Shown: piece after piece, positions 7,738 to 14,393 of the stretch
Position numbering within the stretch: the first letter of the stretch is position 1
How the letters are laid out: each line of letters begins with the position of its first letter
Assembly (NCBI GenBank): GCA_900548515.1
Contig: URKU01000001.1
Coordinates: forward strand, 25,815 to 89,814
Origin: an uncultured Collinsella sp.
Lineage (GTDB): Bacteria > Actinomycetota > Coriobacteriia > Coriobacteriales > Coriobacteriaceae
Reading direction: 5' to 3'
Length of the DNA stretch: 64,000 bases
Notes under the pieces: model-generated
What the model was told of the DNA's origin: nothing
The model's database searches: none
The model's input: the letters and a program-made list of their open reading frames with translations, nothing else
Position numbers and translations under genes: made by a program

Positions 7738-9175
7738 TTGGATTATTAGGCGAACCCTTTTCGGGGTTCGCCTTTTTTTGTTTAGGTTGGAAGTCATCGC
7801 CCCAGTAGTCGAAAGCGAAATAAAGCTTGAGTTCATCCCCGTCTACCTCAATGAGCCGCACGAACGTCTCGATGATTTCTGCTGCATCTGGTTCCTGCGC
7901 AATGTGATCAAGCCAAGCGGCTATGGCTTCACCAGACAGATTCGCTCCTTCGTTTGCTTGAGCCTGCCGCAGATCGGCTTCTAAGGCCGCTTTCTGTTCA
8001 CGGAGCATAGCAACGCGCTCTTTACCGCCGGGCGGCGCAATACCGTCCTCGATAGCCTGCCAGATACGCTCAAACGACGTGTCGATGCGCCTGATCTCGC
8101 GCTCAATGCGCTTGCTCTCCGGTTCTTCCTTCTCTTCATTCATTTCGTTGTAAAGAGCCATTACATCAACGATACGTTGACGTACATCCGGCTTCTTAAT
8201 CGTTTCGAGAACGGTATCTAGCACAGCTTCTTCAACGGCATCGCGCCTAAAGGTGCGCTTACATTTTTTGCACTTGTAGTAGTGGTACACGCGGCCTGTT
8301 TTTGATGTTCCGCAGGTGCCAACGTAGTATTGGCCGCACTCTGGGCACCACATCTTGCCAGACAGCGGGTAATCGTTGGTGTCACGTGTCTTGTTGTGTT
8401 TGCGCCCATTTGAGCCCAAGATGCTATTGATCATGTCCTGGTCTTCGCGCGACCACAACGCAGGCATGCCATCTTCGATTCGCACGCCCGCGTAATCATA
8501 AACGCCGCAGTTCTGCTCGCGCCTAAGCAGCTTTGTTATCACGCCGTGCGTTAGTGGCTTGCCGCGCTTGCCGCGTTCGCCTACGACAGCACGCTTGATT
8601 TCGGCAACGGTCGAGCCGGCAAAGAGCATATTTTTCATACGGTGCATCACGGCGGCTTCGCGCTCGTTGACCTCGTAATACCCGTTAACAATGTCCCAGC
8701 CGTAGTGCGTGCGACCGTTTGCCATTCCGCGCTGGGCGTTCTTGTTGATACCGTCGCGGATACGCTCGCTGTCTATCGCGCTTTCCCATTCAGCGAGCAC
8801 TTCGAGCATTCCGAGATTCAAGACGCGCGTTGAGCCTTCGCCAAGGCTTTCACCGGCGTAAAGGATTTCAACGCCTGCCTTGCGTAGCCTGATTCGCGCG
8901 AGCGCCATCTCGTCACGGTTGCGCATGATGCGCGTCACCTTATAGATCACTACATAATCGAATAACCCTAGTTTTGCGTCTGCCATCATGCGTTGAAACT
9001 CTACGCGCTGCACGTCACGGCCTGTTTGTGCGTAATCGCTATATACGCGCACAACGTCAAGGCCGTTTTCCGCGCAGTACTCACGCGACTTCTCTACTTG
9101 GATGTCAATACTTTCACTTCGCTGGTTATGCGAACTGAAACGTGCATAGATGGCGGCACGTATGCCTTTTGGCAT
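7673..9175 (-). CDS. Large serine recombinase (phage integrase)
   Basis: A 500-residue protein in the integrated state. Residues 5-150 form the resolvase catalytic domain, with nucleophile Ser14 in 'IYARFSSHNQ' and 'YKVTRIMRNRDEMALARIRL'. A recombinase domain follows, then a zinc ribbon near 278-310 (CPEC ... CKKC) and a coiled-coil-rich C-terminal part. AAGGTGA precedes the start. It should catalyse integration and, with a directionality factor, excision. The last 18 residues (ending SASAMRRQRSPN) are antisense tRNA-Ala. The gene crosses the attachment core at codon 482, and in the excised phage the frame would continue for 35 other codons now found at 40065-40172. Confidence 0.93.
   Translation of the reverse strand: MPKGIRAAIYARFSSHNQRSESIDIQVEKSREYCAENGLDVVRVYSDYAQTGRDVQRVEFQRMMADAKLGLFDYVVIYKVTRIMRNRDEMALARIRLRKAGVEILYAGESLGEGSTRVLNLGMLEVLAEWESAIDSERIRDGINKNAQRGMANGRTHYGWDIVNGYYEVNEREAAVMHRMKNMLFAGSTVAEIKRAVVGERGKRGKPLTHGVITKLLRREQNCGVYDYAGVRIEDGMPALWSREDQDMINSILGSNGRKHNKTRDTNDYPLSGKMWCPECGQYYVGTCGTSKTGRVYHYYKCKKCKRTFRRDAVEEAVLDTVLETIKKPDVRQRIVDVMALYNEMNEEKEEPESKRIEREIRRIDTSFERIWQAIEDGIAPPGGKERVAMLREQKAALEADLRQAQANEGANLSGEAIAAWLDHIAQEPDAAEIIETFVRLIEVDGDELKLYFAFDYWGDDFQPKQKKANPEKGSPNNPMVETKGVEPSASAMRRQRSPN
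7730..7744. other. attL core, at the tRNA-Ala 3' end
   Basis: CTCCACCATTGGATT overlaps the last acceptor bases and CCA of tRNA-Ala. It matches CTCCACCCTTGGATT at 40173-40187 except at the eighth base. The same bases encode codons of the serine recombinase on the minus strand. Confidence 0.85.
7749..7779 (+). terminator. Phage-supplied terminator after tRNA-Ala
   Basis: GGCGAACCC and GGGTTCGCC arms are followed by seven T residues, starting about 12 bp after the CCA. The original chromosomal terminator now lies at 40194-40223, so the phage replaces it at almost the same distance. The hairpin is also read as codons of the recombinase on the other strand. Confidence 0.85.
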
Positions 9176-9242
9176 GATAAAATCACCTTGCCTTTTCTAG
9201 GTATGCCCCTGCGAGACTTTGGACGGTAGCGCTGGGGCTTTT

Positions 9243-9569
9243 TTATTTTCTTTTTGATTCAGATGCAGCAGCCCTGGCGGTCATCGAAATGTTCTGTTGC
9301 CATTCCGGCGAGCTGTCACGGTAGTTATCGACGATTTCACGTTCATCGCTAGTGATTTTGTCACCTTCATTATCTTCACCATCCCAACTCAATATCTCAT
9401 TCGGCGAGCAACCTAACGCCAGAGCTGCGTTCCAAACCTGTTCGGCGTTTGGGAATGATTCGCCACGTTCCCATGATCCGACTGTGCGCATGGACACGCC
9501 AACGGCTTTTGCGAAGTCCGCTTGTGAAATGTGCAGCTTTTTTCGCAATCCCTTTATGGCAAGCTTCAT
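9243..9569 (-). CDS. XRE/CI-like repressor
   Basis: 108 residues with an N-terminal helix-turn-helix: 'LRKKLHISQADFAKAVGVSM' followed by 'RTVGSWERGESFPNAEQVW'. This is the XRE/lambda-repressor fold. The C-terminal 40 residues are acidic then basic and carry no S24 peptidase domain, so autocleavage on DNA damage is unlikely. It is divergent from the Cro-like gene at 9807, which is the usual genetic switch of a temperate phage, and sits next to the recombinase. CAGGAGGTGTG precedes the start. Confidence 0.85.
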   Translation of the reverse strand: MKLAIKGLRKKLHISQADFAKAVGVSMRTVGSWERGESFPNAEQVWNAALALGCSPNEILSWDGEDNEGDKITSDEREIVDNYRDSSPEWQQNISMTARAAASESKRK

Positions 9570-9604
9570 TTCACACCTCCTGTTTTAGCAACTATCTGCC
9601 GTGA

Positions 9605-9633
9605 ATTCTATTCTATTGGACGAGAATAGGCAA
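9605..9633 (-). promoter_or_regulatory. Leftward promoter for the repressor
   Basis: On the minus strand TTGCCT (9628-9633) and TAGAAT (9605-9610) are 17 bp apart, about 40 bp upstream of the repressor start. Confidence 0.5.
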
Positions 9634-9652
9634 ATATTTTCATATTTCCCTC

Positions 9653-9680
9653 TTGCAATAGGAAGAAACTCGCCTATACT
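9653..9680 (+). promoter_or_regulatory. Rightward early promoter with direct-repeat operators
   Basis: TTGCAA (9653-9658) and TATACT (9675-9680) are 16 bp apart. TAGGAAGAAAC occurs twice, once inside the spacer and once about 33 bp downstream, so it is a good candidate for the repressor or Cro binding site. Confidence 0.6.
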
Positions 9681-9712
9681 GCAATGCGTGTTAGGAAGAA
9701 ACCTTCCTAAAG

Positions 9713-9748
9713 CCGTATGTTTAACGGGTAAACCCGCTAAACATACGG
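9713..9748 (+). promoter_or_regulatory. First leader hairpin upstream of the Cro-like gene
   Basis: CCGTATGTTTA (9713-9723) pairs perfectly with TAAACATACGG (9738-9748). Inside it CGGG and CCCG extend the stem after one A/C mismatch, with a TAAA loop. It lies in the transcribed leader of the early promoter and has no T-run after it. Confidence 0.6.
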
Positions 9749-9749
9749 G

Positions 9750-9776
9750 TGCAAACCTTGACAAGCAAGGTTTGCA
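9750..9776 (+). promoter_or_regulatory. Second leader hairpin upstream of the Cro-like gene
   Basis: TGCAAACCTTG (9750-9760) pairs perfectly with CAAGGTTTGCA (9766-9776) around a 5-nt loop. It begins two bases after the first hairpin and ends 16 bp before the ribosome site AAAGGAGGTGA. Confidence 0.6.
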
Positions 9777-9806
9777 ATCATCGCTCAATGAAAGGAGGTG
9801 AACCGT

Positions 9807-10031
9807 ATGAAGTTCAACAAAGAGGTTTTCGCCGCAAATCTTCGTGCCGCTCGCGCCAAGCTCGACATCACGCAGGATGAATTTGCTAGCCGTGTTGGTA
9901 TCTCCAAAGATTCCGTTGTCAAGTACGAGAGCGGCGAGGGCTATATCCCCGGCGCTGACAAGATCATGGCTATCTGTGATGTTGCCAACATCAGCCCTAA
10001 CGATTTGATGGGATGGGAGGAAATCGCGTAA
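9807..10031 (+). CDS. Cro-like XRE transcriptional regulator
   Basis: 74 residues, essentially only a helix-turn-helix domain: 'LRAARAKLDITQDEFASRVG' then 'ISKDSVVKYESGEGYIPGAD'. First gene of the rightward early operon and divergent from the repressor, hence Cro-like by position. The start at 9807 has a near-perfect AAAGGAGGTGA 6 nt upstream. Its stop overlaps the next start by one base. Confidence 0.82.
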   Translation: MKFNKEVFAANLRAARAKLDITQDEFASRVGISKDSVVKYESGEGYIPGADKIMAICDVANISPNDLMGWEEIA

Positions 10032-10111
10032 TGGATGAATTTATCAATGTATTGACGCTCTGGTTGTTCATAGCAACTGCCGTTGCCGTCGGAAACATGA
10101 TCGGCAAGTAA
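10031..10111 (+). CDS. 26-residue single-helix membrane peptide
   Basis: ATG overlaps the stop of the Cro-like gene (TAATG). The product is one hydrophobic helix ('LWLFIATAVAVGNMIG') flanked by an acidic N-terminus. Too small for a family call. Translational coupling and a clean stop support that it is expressed. Confidence 0.55.
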   Translation: MDEFINVLTLWLFIATAVAVGNMIGK

Positions 10112-10128
10112 GAAAGGAGGGGTTTCAG

Positions 10129-10518
10129 ATGTATGAAACCCAATCGCAAACCAACGGTTTGCATCGTGGTTTTGACGAGTGCGAAACGCCGCAAGCTCGA
10201 TGTTTCGCAGGCGGCATTTTGCCGGCGCGTCAGAGCTATGACGCAAGCTCGCGAAATGAAAGCGCCCGCACCTGGCGGCAACCGGGCACGGGCAATGTCA
10301 GAACCTTGACCAGTAATGACAACGAGAATTTTACACCACTAGCAACGGTTAAGCGGTGGTTTTGCGGAGCTATTGCCGTACTGGCGGCAACTGGAATCCT
10401 GCTCATTGCCCTGGCGGGTGCCATTATCTGGCTTACCGAAGCATGCAACCTGCCTTGGTTACCGTTCGTCCTTGCCGGGCTTGAGCTTTGGTTTATCGTC
10501 CGAATGGTCGACCAATGA
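10129..10518 (+). CDS. Phage early membrane protein, unknown function
   Basis: 129 residues with a strong ribosome site (AGAAAGGAGGGG). About 75 polar residues are followed by two hydrophobic segments near residues 82-104 and 110-122, so the N-terminus probably stays in the cytoplasm as a hairpin anchor. I do not recognise the family. It lies in the early region next to the switch, where superinfection-exclusion or host-takeover proteins are often found; that role is only a guess. Confidence 0.6.
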   Translation: MYETQSQTNGLHRGFDECETPQARCFAGGILPARQSYDASSRNESARTWRQPGTGNVRTLTSNDNENFTPLATVKRWFCGAIAVLAATGILLIALAGAIIWLTEACNLPWLPFVLAGLELWFIVRMVDQ

Positions 10519-10721
10519 GGGGCTATCTCGACCGTGACGCAAACGGTTTCTGGGTCGCGCGGGTGATCATCGAGGAAGCCCGACGACCGGGCGTGAGCGG
10601 CGTTGGAGACGTGCGCACGCGCCACAGGTTGCCCGTCCCGCCATCGGCACCGCGAGAGGTCGCAGAGGTGGCATTCAGGCGCTTTATGAGCCGCGAAGCA
10701 AGGAAGCGCCATGGATGTTGA
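10515..10721 (+). CDS. Small basic phage protein
   Basis: 68 residues, starting at an ATGA overlap with the gene before. The sequence is rich in Arg (REARKRHG at the end) and has a beta-like start ('MRGYLDRDANGFWVARVII'). Family not recognised. A longer open frame begins at 10488, but the ATGA junction is the more natural start. Confidence 0.6.
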   Translation: MRGYLDRDANGFWVARVIIEEARRPGVSGVGDVRTRHRLPVPPSAPREVAEVAFRRFMSREARKRHGC

Positions 10722-11112
10722 CGATTACACCCAGCCGCTCGAATCCGTGATGCGGCAGGAACGGTTGGCAACGTACCCGGTGCCGCTCAAGCTGCGAGAC
10801 CGGCAGGAGCTTTTCAAGCTCTGGTGCGAGCTCAATCCAAGGGCGCTGCGGCAGATCGAGCTTACGGCGCTCGCAATCGACCAGCGAGGTATCCGAGTAA
10901 GCGCCAAGTACCTCATTGAGAAACAGCGTTACGAGGGTAGCGTCAAGCTCGTCGGCGTGCCGTTTGTTGACGGCAACGGCGCTGAGCACATCTACGGCAT
11001 TAACAACACGGATACGCCGCTTCTCGCACGTTGGCTTCTAAAGCGACATCCGAAGCTGAACATCAAGCTTCGCAATTCCATCTATGACAAGGAGAACAAT
11101 CATGAAGCGTAA
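10711..11112 (+). CDS. Conserved-looking phage protein of unknown function
   Basis: 133 residues. The core 'FKLWCELNPRALRQIELTAL' with 'RVSAKYLIEKQRYEG' and 'IYGINNTDTPLLARWLL' looks like a compact alpha/beta domain that I associate with actinobacterial phages and plasmids, without a known role. It overlaps the preceding gene by 11 bp and the next by 11 bp. Confidence 0.65.
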   Translation: MDVDDYTQPLESVMRQERLATYPVPLKLRDRQELFKLWCELNPRALRQIELTALAIDQRGIRVSAKYLIEKQRYEGSVKLVGVPFVDGNGAEHIYGINNTDTPLLARWLLKRHPKLNIKLRNSIYDKENNHEA

Positions 11113-11371
11113 GGAAGCAATCAAGTTCCTCGATTCCGTTTCCGAGTATATCAGCGGTGTCGACGGCACCATTACGCTCTTCAACCCCAAGAGCAATGAG
11201 AGCGTCGAGCTTGATACCGACCTGGCTTTCTGTTTCATGGGGACACCCATCGTAGCCATGAAAGACATGCTCGAGAGCGACAAGCTCGACGATATGACAC
11301 CCGACATGTTTGTCCATCTGATGACCAAATCGGCGTGCAATGCATATGCGCAGCAGCTTACAAAGCGCTGA
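11102..11371 (+). CDS. Small phage protein, unknown
   Basis: 89 residues from ATG 11102 with AAGGAG upstream. Mixed alpha/beta, acidic C-terminal half ('MLESDKLDDMTPDMFVHLM'). No recognised motif. Overlaps the gene before by 11 bp. Confidence 0.6.
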   Translation: MKRKEAIKFLDSVSEYISGVDGTITLFNPKSNESVELDTDLAFCFMGTPIVAMKDMLESDKLDDMTPDMFVHLMTKSACNAYAQQLTKR

Positions 11372-11606
11372 GCAGCTGGCGCTCGATCTTTTTGGTGAGC
11401 AGCCGATGCCAACGCCCGGGCAATGCCAGTTCGAGCTTCATCTACTCGAGCACGGCGAAAAGCCCAAGAGCGCGTGTGGCTTTCGCGGAACGACCGTCTG
11501 GACTAACTGCCGCGAGGTCGGCAAGTGCCTTTGGGACGGCTGGCACCAGCAGGGGACAAGCGATGGATTAACGACGGGAGGTGATGACGATGACGGCGAT
11601 TCCTAA
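11340..11606 (+). CDS. Small Cys/Trp-containing phage protein, unknown
   Basis: Up to 88 residues. It contains 'EQLALDLFGEQPMPTPGQC' and 'CGFRGTTVWTNCREVGKCL', with spaced cysteines that might bind a metal. The start is uncertain: ATG 11340 overlaps the previous gene by 32 bp and lacks a good ribosome site. The run of Asp codons at the end overlaps the next gene. Confidence 0.5.
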   Translation: MHMRSSLQSAEQLALDLFGEQPMPTPGQCQFELHLLEHGEKPKSACGFRGTTVWTNCREVGKCLWDGWHQQGTSDGLTTGGDDDDGDS

Positions 11607-12036
11607 AGACGTGCACGATCAGGCGCAGGAACCCATGGCATGGTTCCAGCACGACGCTAACGCGCAGCGGGACATCAAATGCCAACGGCTACTCATGCGT
11701 CGCGGTAACGAGGGCTACGGCGCTTACTGGCGGCTCTGCGAGCTTCTGGCGAGCACCAAGCACCACTCAATTGCGGTGGACACCGATGAAGACTGGCTCA
11801 TTCTGGCCGGCGCAATCGGTATGCGCTCGATGGGGGCGTTCGACGAGACGGTGAGCATCGCCGAGACACAAGATTTCATCGACTGCCTGCTCGAGATCGG
11901 CTTGCTCGTGAGAGACGGAAAAGGCCGAATCGAGAGCGAGAGGATGTGCAAAAACGCCCTTTATTTTGGCAAGCAGCGCGTCAACGGAGCCAAGGGCGGC
12001 AGGCCGAAAAAGAAGCAGGAAAACCCGCAAAACTAG
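11590..12036 (+). CDS. Replication-initiation-like protein (Lin1244/Lin1753 / DUF4373 N-terminal type)
   Basis: 148 residues. 'WFQHDANAQRDIKCQRLLMR' and 'GNEGYGAYWRLCELLAS' are hallmarks of the N-terminal domain seen in phage replisome organisers related to DnaD. The usual C-terminal DNA-binding extension is short here and ends in a basic 'GGRPKKKQENPQN' tail, so it may be a reduced form. A DnaA-box cluster follows 270 bp downstream, which fits a role in opening the phage origin. The start 11590 is spaced 6-7 nt from GGGAGGTGA; GTG 11581 and ATG 11584 are alternatives. Confidence 0.7.
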   Translation: MTAIPKDVHDQAQEPMAWFQHDANAQRDIKCQRLLMRRGNEGYGAYWRLCELLASTKHHSIAVDTDEDWLILAGAIGMRSMGAFDETVSIAETQDFIDCLLEIGLLVRDGKGRIESERMCKNALYFGKQRVNGAKGGRPKKKQENPQN

Positions 12037-12139
12037 CAGGTCAGAGCGTATGTTTGTGTTGTTACGGATTGAAACCAGCGCGAAACCATCGGTTTTAGGT
12101 TGGGCTAAGCCTAACAATACATAACATAACAGTACAGAA

Positions 12140-12191
12140 GCGGGTTTTTGGGTTTGGGTCATAAAACCCAAACCCAAAGCCAAAAACCCGC
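12140..12191. repeat. Long inverted repeat in the putative origin
   Basis: GCGGGTTTTTGGGTTTGGGT (12140-12159) pairs with ACCCAAACCC plus AAAAACCCGC (12166-12191), leaving a 6-nt bulge between two 10-bp stems and a 6-nt loop. It may be an origin structure or a terminator for the operon upstream. Confidence 0.7.
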
Positions 12192-12303
12192 ACTTGCTTG
12201 TTATGTTGACTTACAAGCAAGGTTCTTCTTTCTTGCTTCTTCTTTCTTGATCGATTCGTTTTTCGAGCGATTACAAAGCCTGTTTTCGAGTCTTCAGCAG
12301 TAG

Positions 12304-12353
12304 TTATCAACAGGTTTTCAACAAGTTTTCAACAATAGCAAAGTTTTCAACAA
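12304..12353 (+). other. DnaA-box-like iterons
   Basis: TTATCAACA at 12304-12312 differs from the DnaA box TTATCCACA by one base. Three copies of GTTTTCAACAA follow at 12314, 12325 and 12343, the first two directly adjacent. All share TCAACA. Confidence 0.6.
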
Positions 12354-12366
12354 AGGAGCGTTGGCG

Positions 12367-12531
12367 ATGCCTTACGGGAGCTATGTCAACAAAGTCCGAA
12401 AGCACACGTGTCCTTACTGCGGCATCGAGCGGAATTTGGACTGGTTCATCAAGGACAGCGAAGCCTGCTGGAAGTACAGGGAGACGAAGAAGAACGAGAA
12501 GGAGGTGAAGAGAAATGACAGCATCGGTTGA
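12367..12531 (+). CDS. 54-residue zinc-finger-like phage protein
   Basis: ATG at 12367 lies 12 nt after AAAGGAG. The product has 'HTCPYCGIERNLDWFIKDSE', with one CPYC knuckle and a later Cys, then a Lys/Glu-rich tail. A single CxxC pair suggests a small metal-binding or structural fold. It overlaps the next gene by 17 bp. Confidence 0.55.
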   Translation: MPYGSYVNKVRKHTCPYCGIERNLDWFIKDSEACWKYRETKKNEKEVKRNDSIG

Positions 12532-13156
12532 TCGCGAAGACCGCGCTTACGTCAAGCGTAGCCTTACGCAAGACGATCTCGTTTTTCTCAAAGAGCTACA
12601 GCATGAGCTGAACAACCAACCGATATTGGCAACGGCTGACCCACGTTTTTGGGTCATTCGCGACTACGTATACCGCGAAGCAACAGATGGCGATGACATC
12701 GAAGCCGTTGAGCTTTTTGAAGATGGCGAAGGCGAAATCATTGGCTTAGGGGAAGCGGTATCGCGAGCCTACAAGGACGAGCTTAATTTAGGCGGCGAAG
12801 AGCACGCCAAAGAATGGCTTGAAGACAACTGGCTTGATCTTGACGATGACGGATGCATTCGGGCACGTTTCACGAATATGGGCATCAGCATCTTTAAGGG
12901 TGTAATCAAGGAATACGCCGAAAACAACGCGCTTGGTTGCGTGTTCCTTACGAAGCTGTGGGCAATTGTCCCGGACACCATGTTTCTCACGCTTCGCGAA
13001 GCGGAAGAGCACCTTAAGGCCAATTACTACCACTACTCGACGGGGGCGCATACGTTCGGCATGCACGCTTGGCGCTCACCAGAGGTCGCGCAGCTGATAA
13101 AGCTGCTCCATACGGTCGATTTTGACGAGTTGTCGAAGCTGATTTCAAAGGAGTAA
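12515..13156 (+). CDS. Phage protein of unknown function, acidic
   Basis: 213 residues, strongly acidic ('GEEHAKEWLEDNWLDLDDDG'). The C-terminal part ('LTLREAEEHLKANYYHYSTG') suggests a helical domain. GGAGGTG precedes the start. I recognise no enzyme motif. It sits between the origin region and nucleotide-metabolism-like genes. Confidence 0.65.
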   Translation: MTASVDREDRAYVKRSLTQDDLVFLKELQHELNNQPILATADPRFWVIRDYVYREATDGDDIEAVELFEDGEGEIIGLGEAVSRAYKDELNLGGEEHAKEWLEDNWLDLDDDGCIRARFTNMGISIFKGVIKEYAENNALGCVFLTKLWAIVPDTMFLTLREAEEHLKANYYHYSTGAHTFGMHAWRSPEVAQLIKLLHTVDFDELSKLISKE

Positions 13157-13161
13157 TGGCA

Positions 13162-13485
13162 ATGAGCTCTTACGTTAAGCGTGTAGGTGATCTGACTGAG
13201 CCTGTCGAGCTCAGTGCTTCGCAGGTTGCCGAGAAGATGACCTCAACGGTCGATACGGGGTTCGACCCTGTGACCAAGCCCGCGCATTACGCTGGGCATA
13301 CCGGCATTGAGTGCAAGCAGGCAATGGAATCGATGCTCGGCACCGATGAATACGTGTCCTATATGCAGGGATGCGCCTTCAAGTACCTGTGGCGCTGGAA
13401 GTCCAAGAACGGTATCGAAGACCTCAAGAAGGCGCATGAATGCATCGAGAACATGCTTGAGACGCTGGAAGGCGGCGCGTCATGA
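13162..13485 (+). CDS. DUF3310 phage protein
   Basis: 107 residues. The C-terminal 55 residues carry the DUF3310 signature: 'KPAHYAGHTGIECKQAMESM' then 'YMQGCAFKYLWRWKSKNGIE' and 'DLKKAHECIENML'. The family is common in phages and is sometimes listed as nucleotide-kinase related; the role is not proven. Start 13162 is spaced 8 nt from AAAGGAG, better than ATG 13156. Its stop overlaps the next start (ATGA). Confidence 0.85.
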   Translation: MSSYVKRVGDLTEPVELSASQVAEKMTSTVDTGFDPVTKPAHYAGHTGIECKQAMESMLGTDEYVSYMQGCAFKYLWRWKSKNGIEDLKKAHECIENMLETLEGGAS

Positions 13486-13769
13486 GCGGCGGTGACTTCT
13501 ACGCCGCGCCCAAGATCGTAACTGTCCGTAAGGCGCATCAGTGCGCGTACTGCGGCGAGACGATTCCAGCGGGAACGCGTGGCGTGCTCATGGAAAGCGG
13601 CCTTTGGATGCGTCTGTTCTGGAAGCGCTACGCATGCCCGCGCTGCCAGCCATATGTCAGTGAGTTTTGGAGCTGGCAAGGCTTGGAGAGCGAAGACATC
13701 GAATGGGATTTCGACGAGTTCATGCGGGAGTATCACCGCGATGTGTGGGTGACCGACGATGACGATTAG
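13482..13769 (+). CDS. Zinc-binding phage protein
   Basis: 95 residues. Two CxxC pairs, 'CAYCGETI' and 'CPRCQPYV', 30 residues apart, predict a treble-clef-like zinc site. The C-terminus is very acidic. Many phages carry such a small protein ('KAHQCAYCGETIPAG') in the early region, role unknown. It is coupled to its neighbours on both sides. Confidence 0.7.
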   Translation: MSGGDFYAAPKIVTVRKAHQCAYCGETIPAGTRGVLMESGLWMRLFWKRYACPRCQPYVSEFWSWQGLESEDIEWDFDEFMREYHRDVWVTDDDD

Positions 13770-13962
13770 GAGCGACCGCAAGACCCTCGAGAACCTGTGT
13801 GCCGTATCGCAGGACATGAGCCGGCGCATTACAACGTGCGAGAAGCGCGGACACGATGGAGCGTTGGTCGATTACGACGATCTTATCTGCTGGTGCGATT
13901 GCGTCACCGACGCAATCGAAGTGATTCACCGAAATTTGGAGGAAAGCAATGAAAGAATTTAA
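13759..13962 (+). CDS. Small phage protein, unknown
   Basis: 67 residues, helical, with 'LVDYDDLICWCDCVTDAIEV'. It overlaps both neighbours by 11-14 bp. No family recognised. Confidence 0.55.
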   Translation: MTIRSDRKTLENLCAVSQDMSRRITTCEKRGHDGALVDYDDLICWCDCVTDAIEVIHRNLEESNERI

Positions 13963-14197
13963 GACCGAGGAAGAGTATGAAGAGGCATCGTCGATGCTGG
14001 TTGGGTGCGCCCTGCTGATCGTCCCGTTTGCGATGCTGGTTGCCAGTATCGCCATTGGCTTCATCTTCGGAGCTGGATATGGGTTCCTGGCCTTCTCCTG
14101 CTTCCTGCTGATCGTGTGCATCTACTTCATTTACGCGGCAAAGATCAACATGCACAAGGCGAAGAAAGCGGCTGGAAAGGAGCGGGACGATGATTAA
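13949..14197 (+). CDS. Small membrane protein with two helices
   Basis: 82 residues from ATG 13949, with GGAGGAAAG upstream. An acidic start is followed by two hydrophobic segments near residues 17-40 and 44-63 and a Lys-rich tail. Role unknown. Confidence 0.6.
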   Translation: MKEFKTEEEYEEASSMLVGCALLIVPFAMLVASIAIGFIFGAGYGFLAFSCFLLIVCIYFIYAAKINMHKAKKAAGKERDDD

Positions 14198-14393
14198 GAT
14201 TTCCGGCTGCTGCGACGGGTGCGGGAAGGAAGCAGACTGCACCAACATTAACGAATTCGCAAGGGTGCATGCCTATGAAAAGGGCAAACTTATCGAGTTC
14301 GATATTTGCAAGGACTGCATCCATGAGATTCGCGACATGTCGGGTAGTGTTATCGACGTTGTGCGTGAATTGAAGCGCCGCCATGGACGTTGA
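14190..14393 (+). CDS. Small cysteine-rich phage protein
   Basis: 67 residues. 'CCDGCGKEADC' and 'FDICKDCIHEIRDM' form two CxxC-type pairs consistent with one zinc site. It overlaps the integrase gene by 11 bp, so the two are translated from one message. Confidence 0.6.
   Translation: MIKISGCCDGCGKEADCTNINEFARVHAYEKGKLIEFDICKDCIHEIRDMSGSVIDVVRELKRRHGR

Larger units (their letters stand above)
12037..12366. other. Non-coding region, putative phage origin of replication
   Basis: 330 bp without a gene, visibly more A/T-rich than its surroundings. It holds the AAACCATCGGTTT palindrome (12083-12095), a long inverted repeat (12140-12191), a T/C-rich tract (12225-12250) and the DnaA-box-like cluster at 12304-12353. 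Confidence 0.5.
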
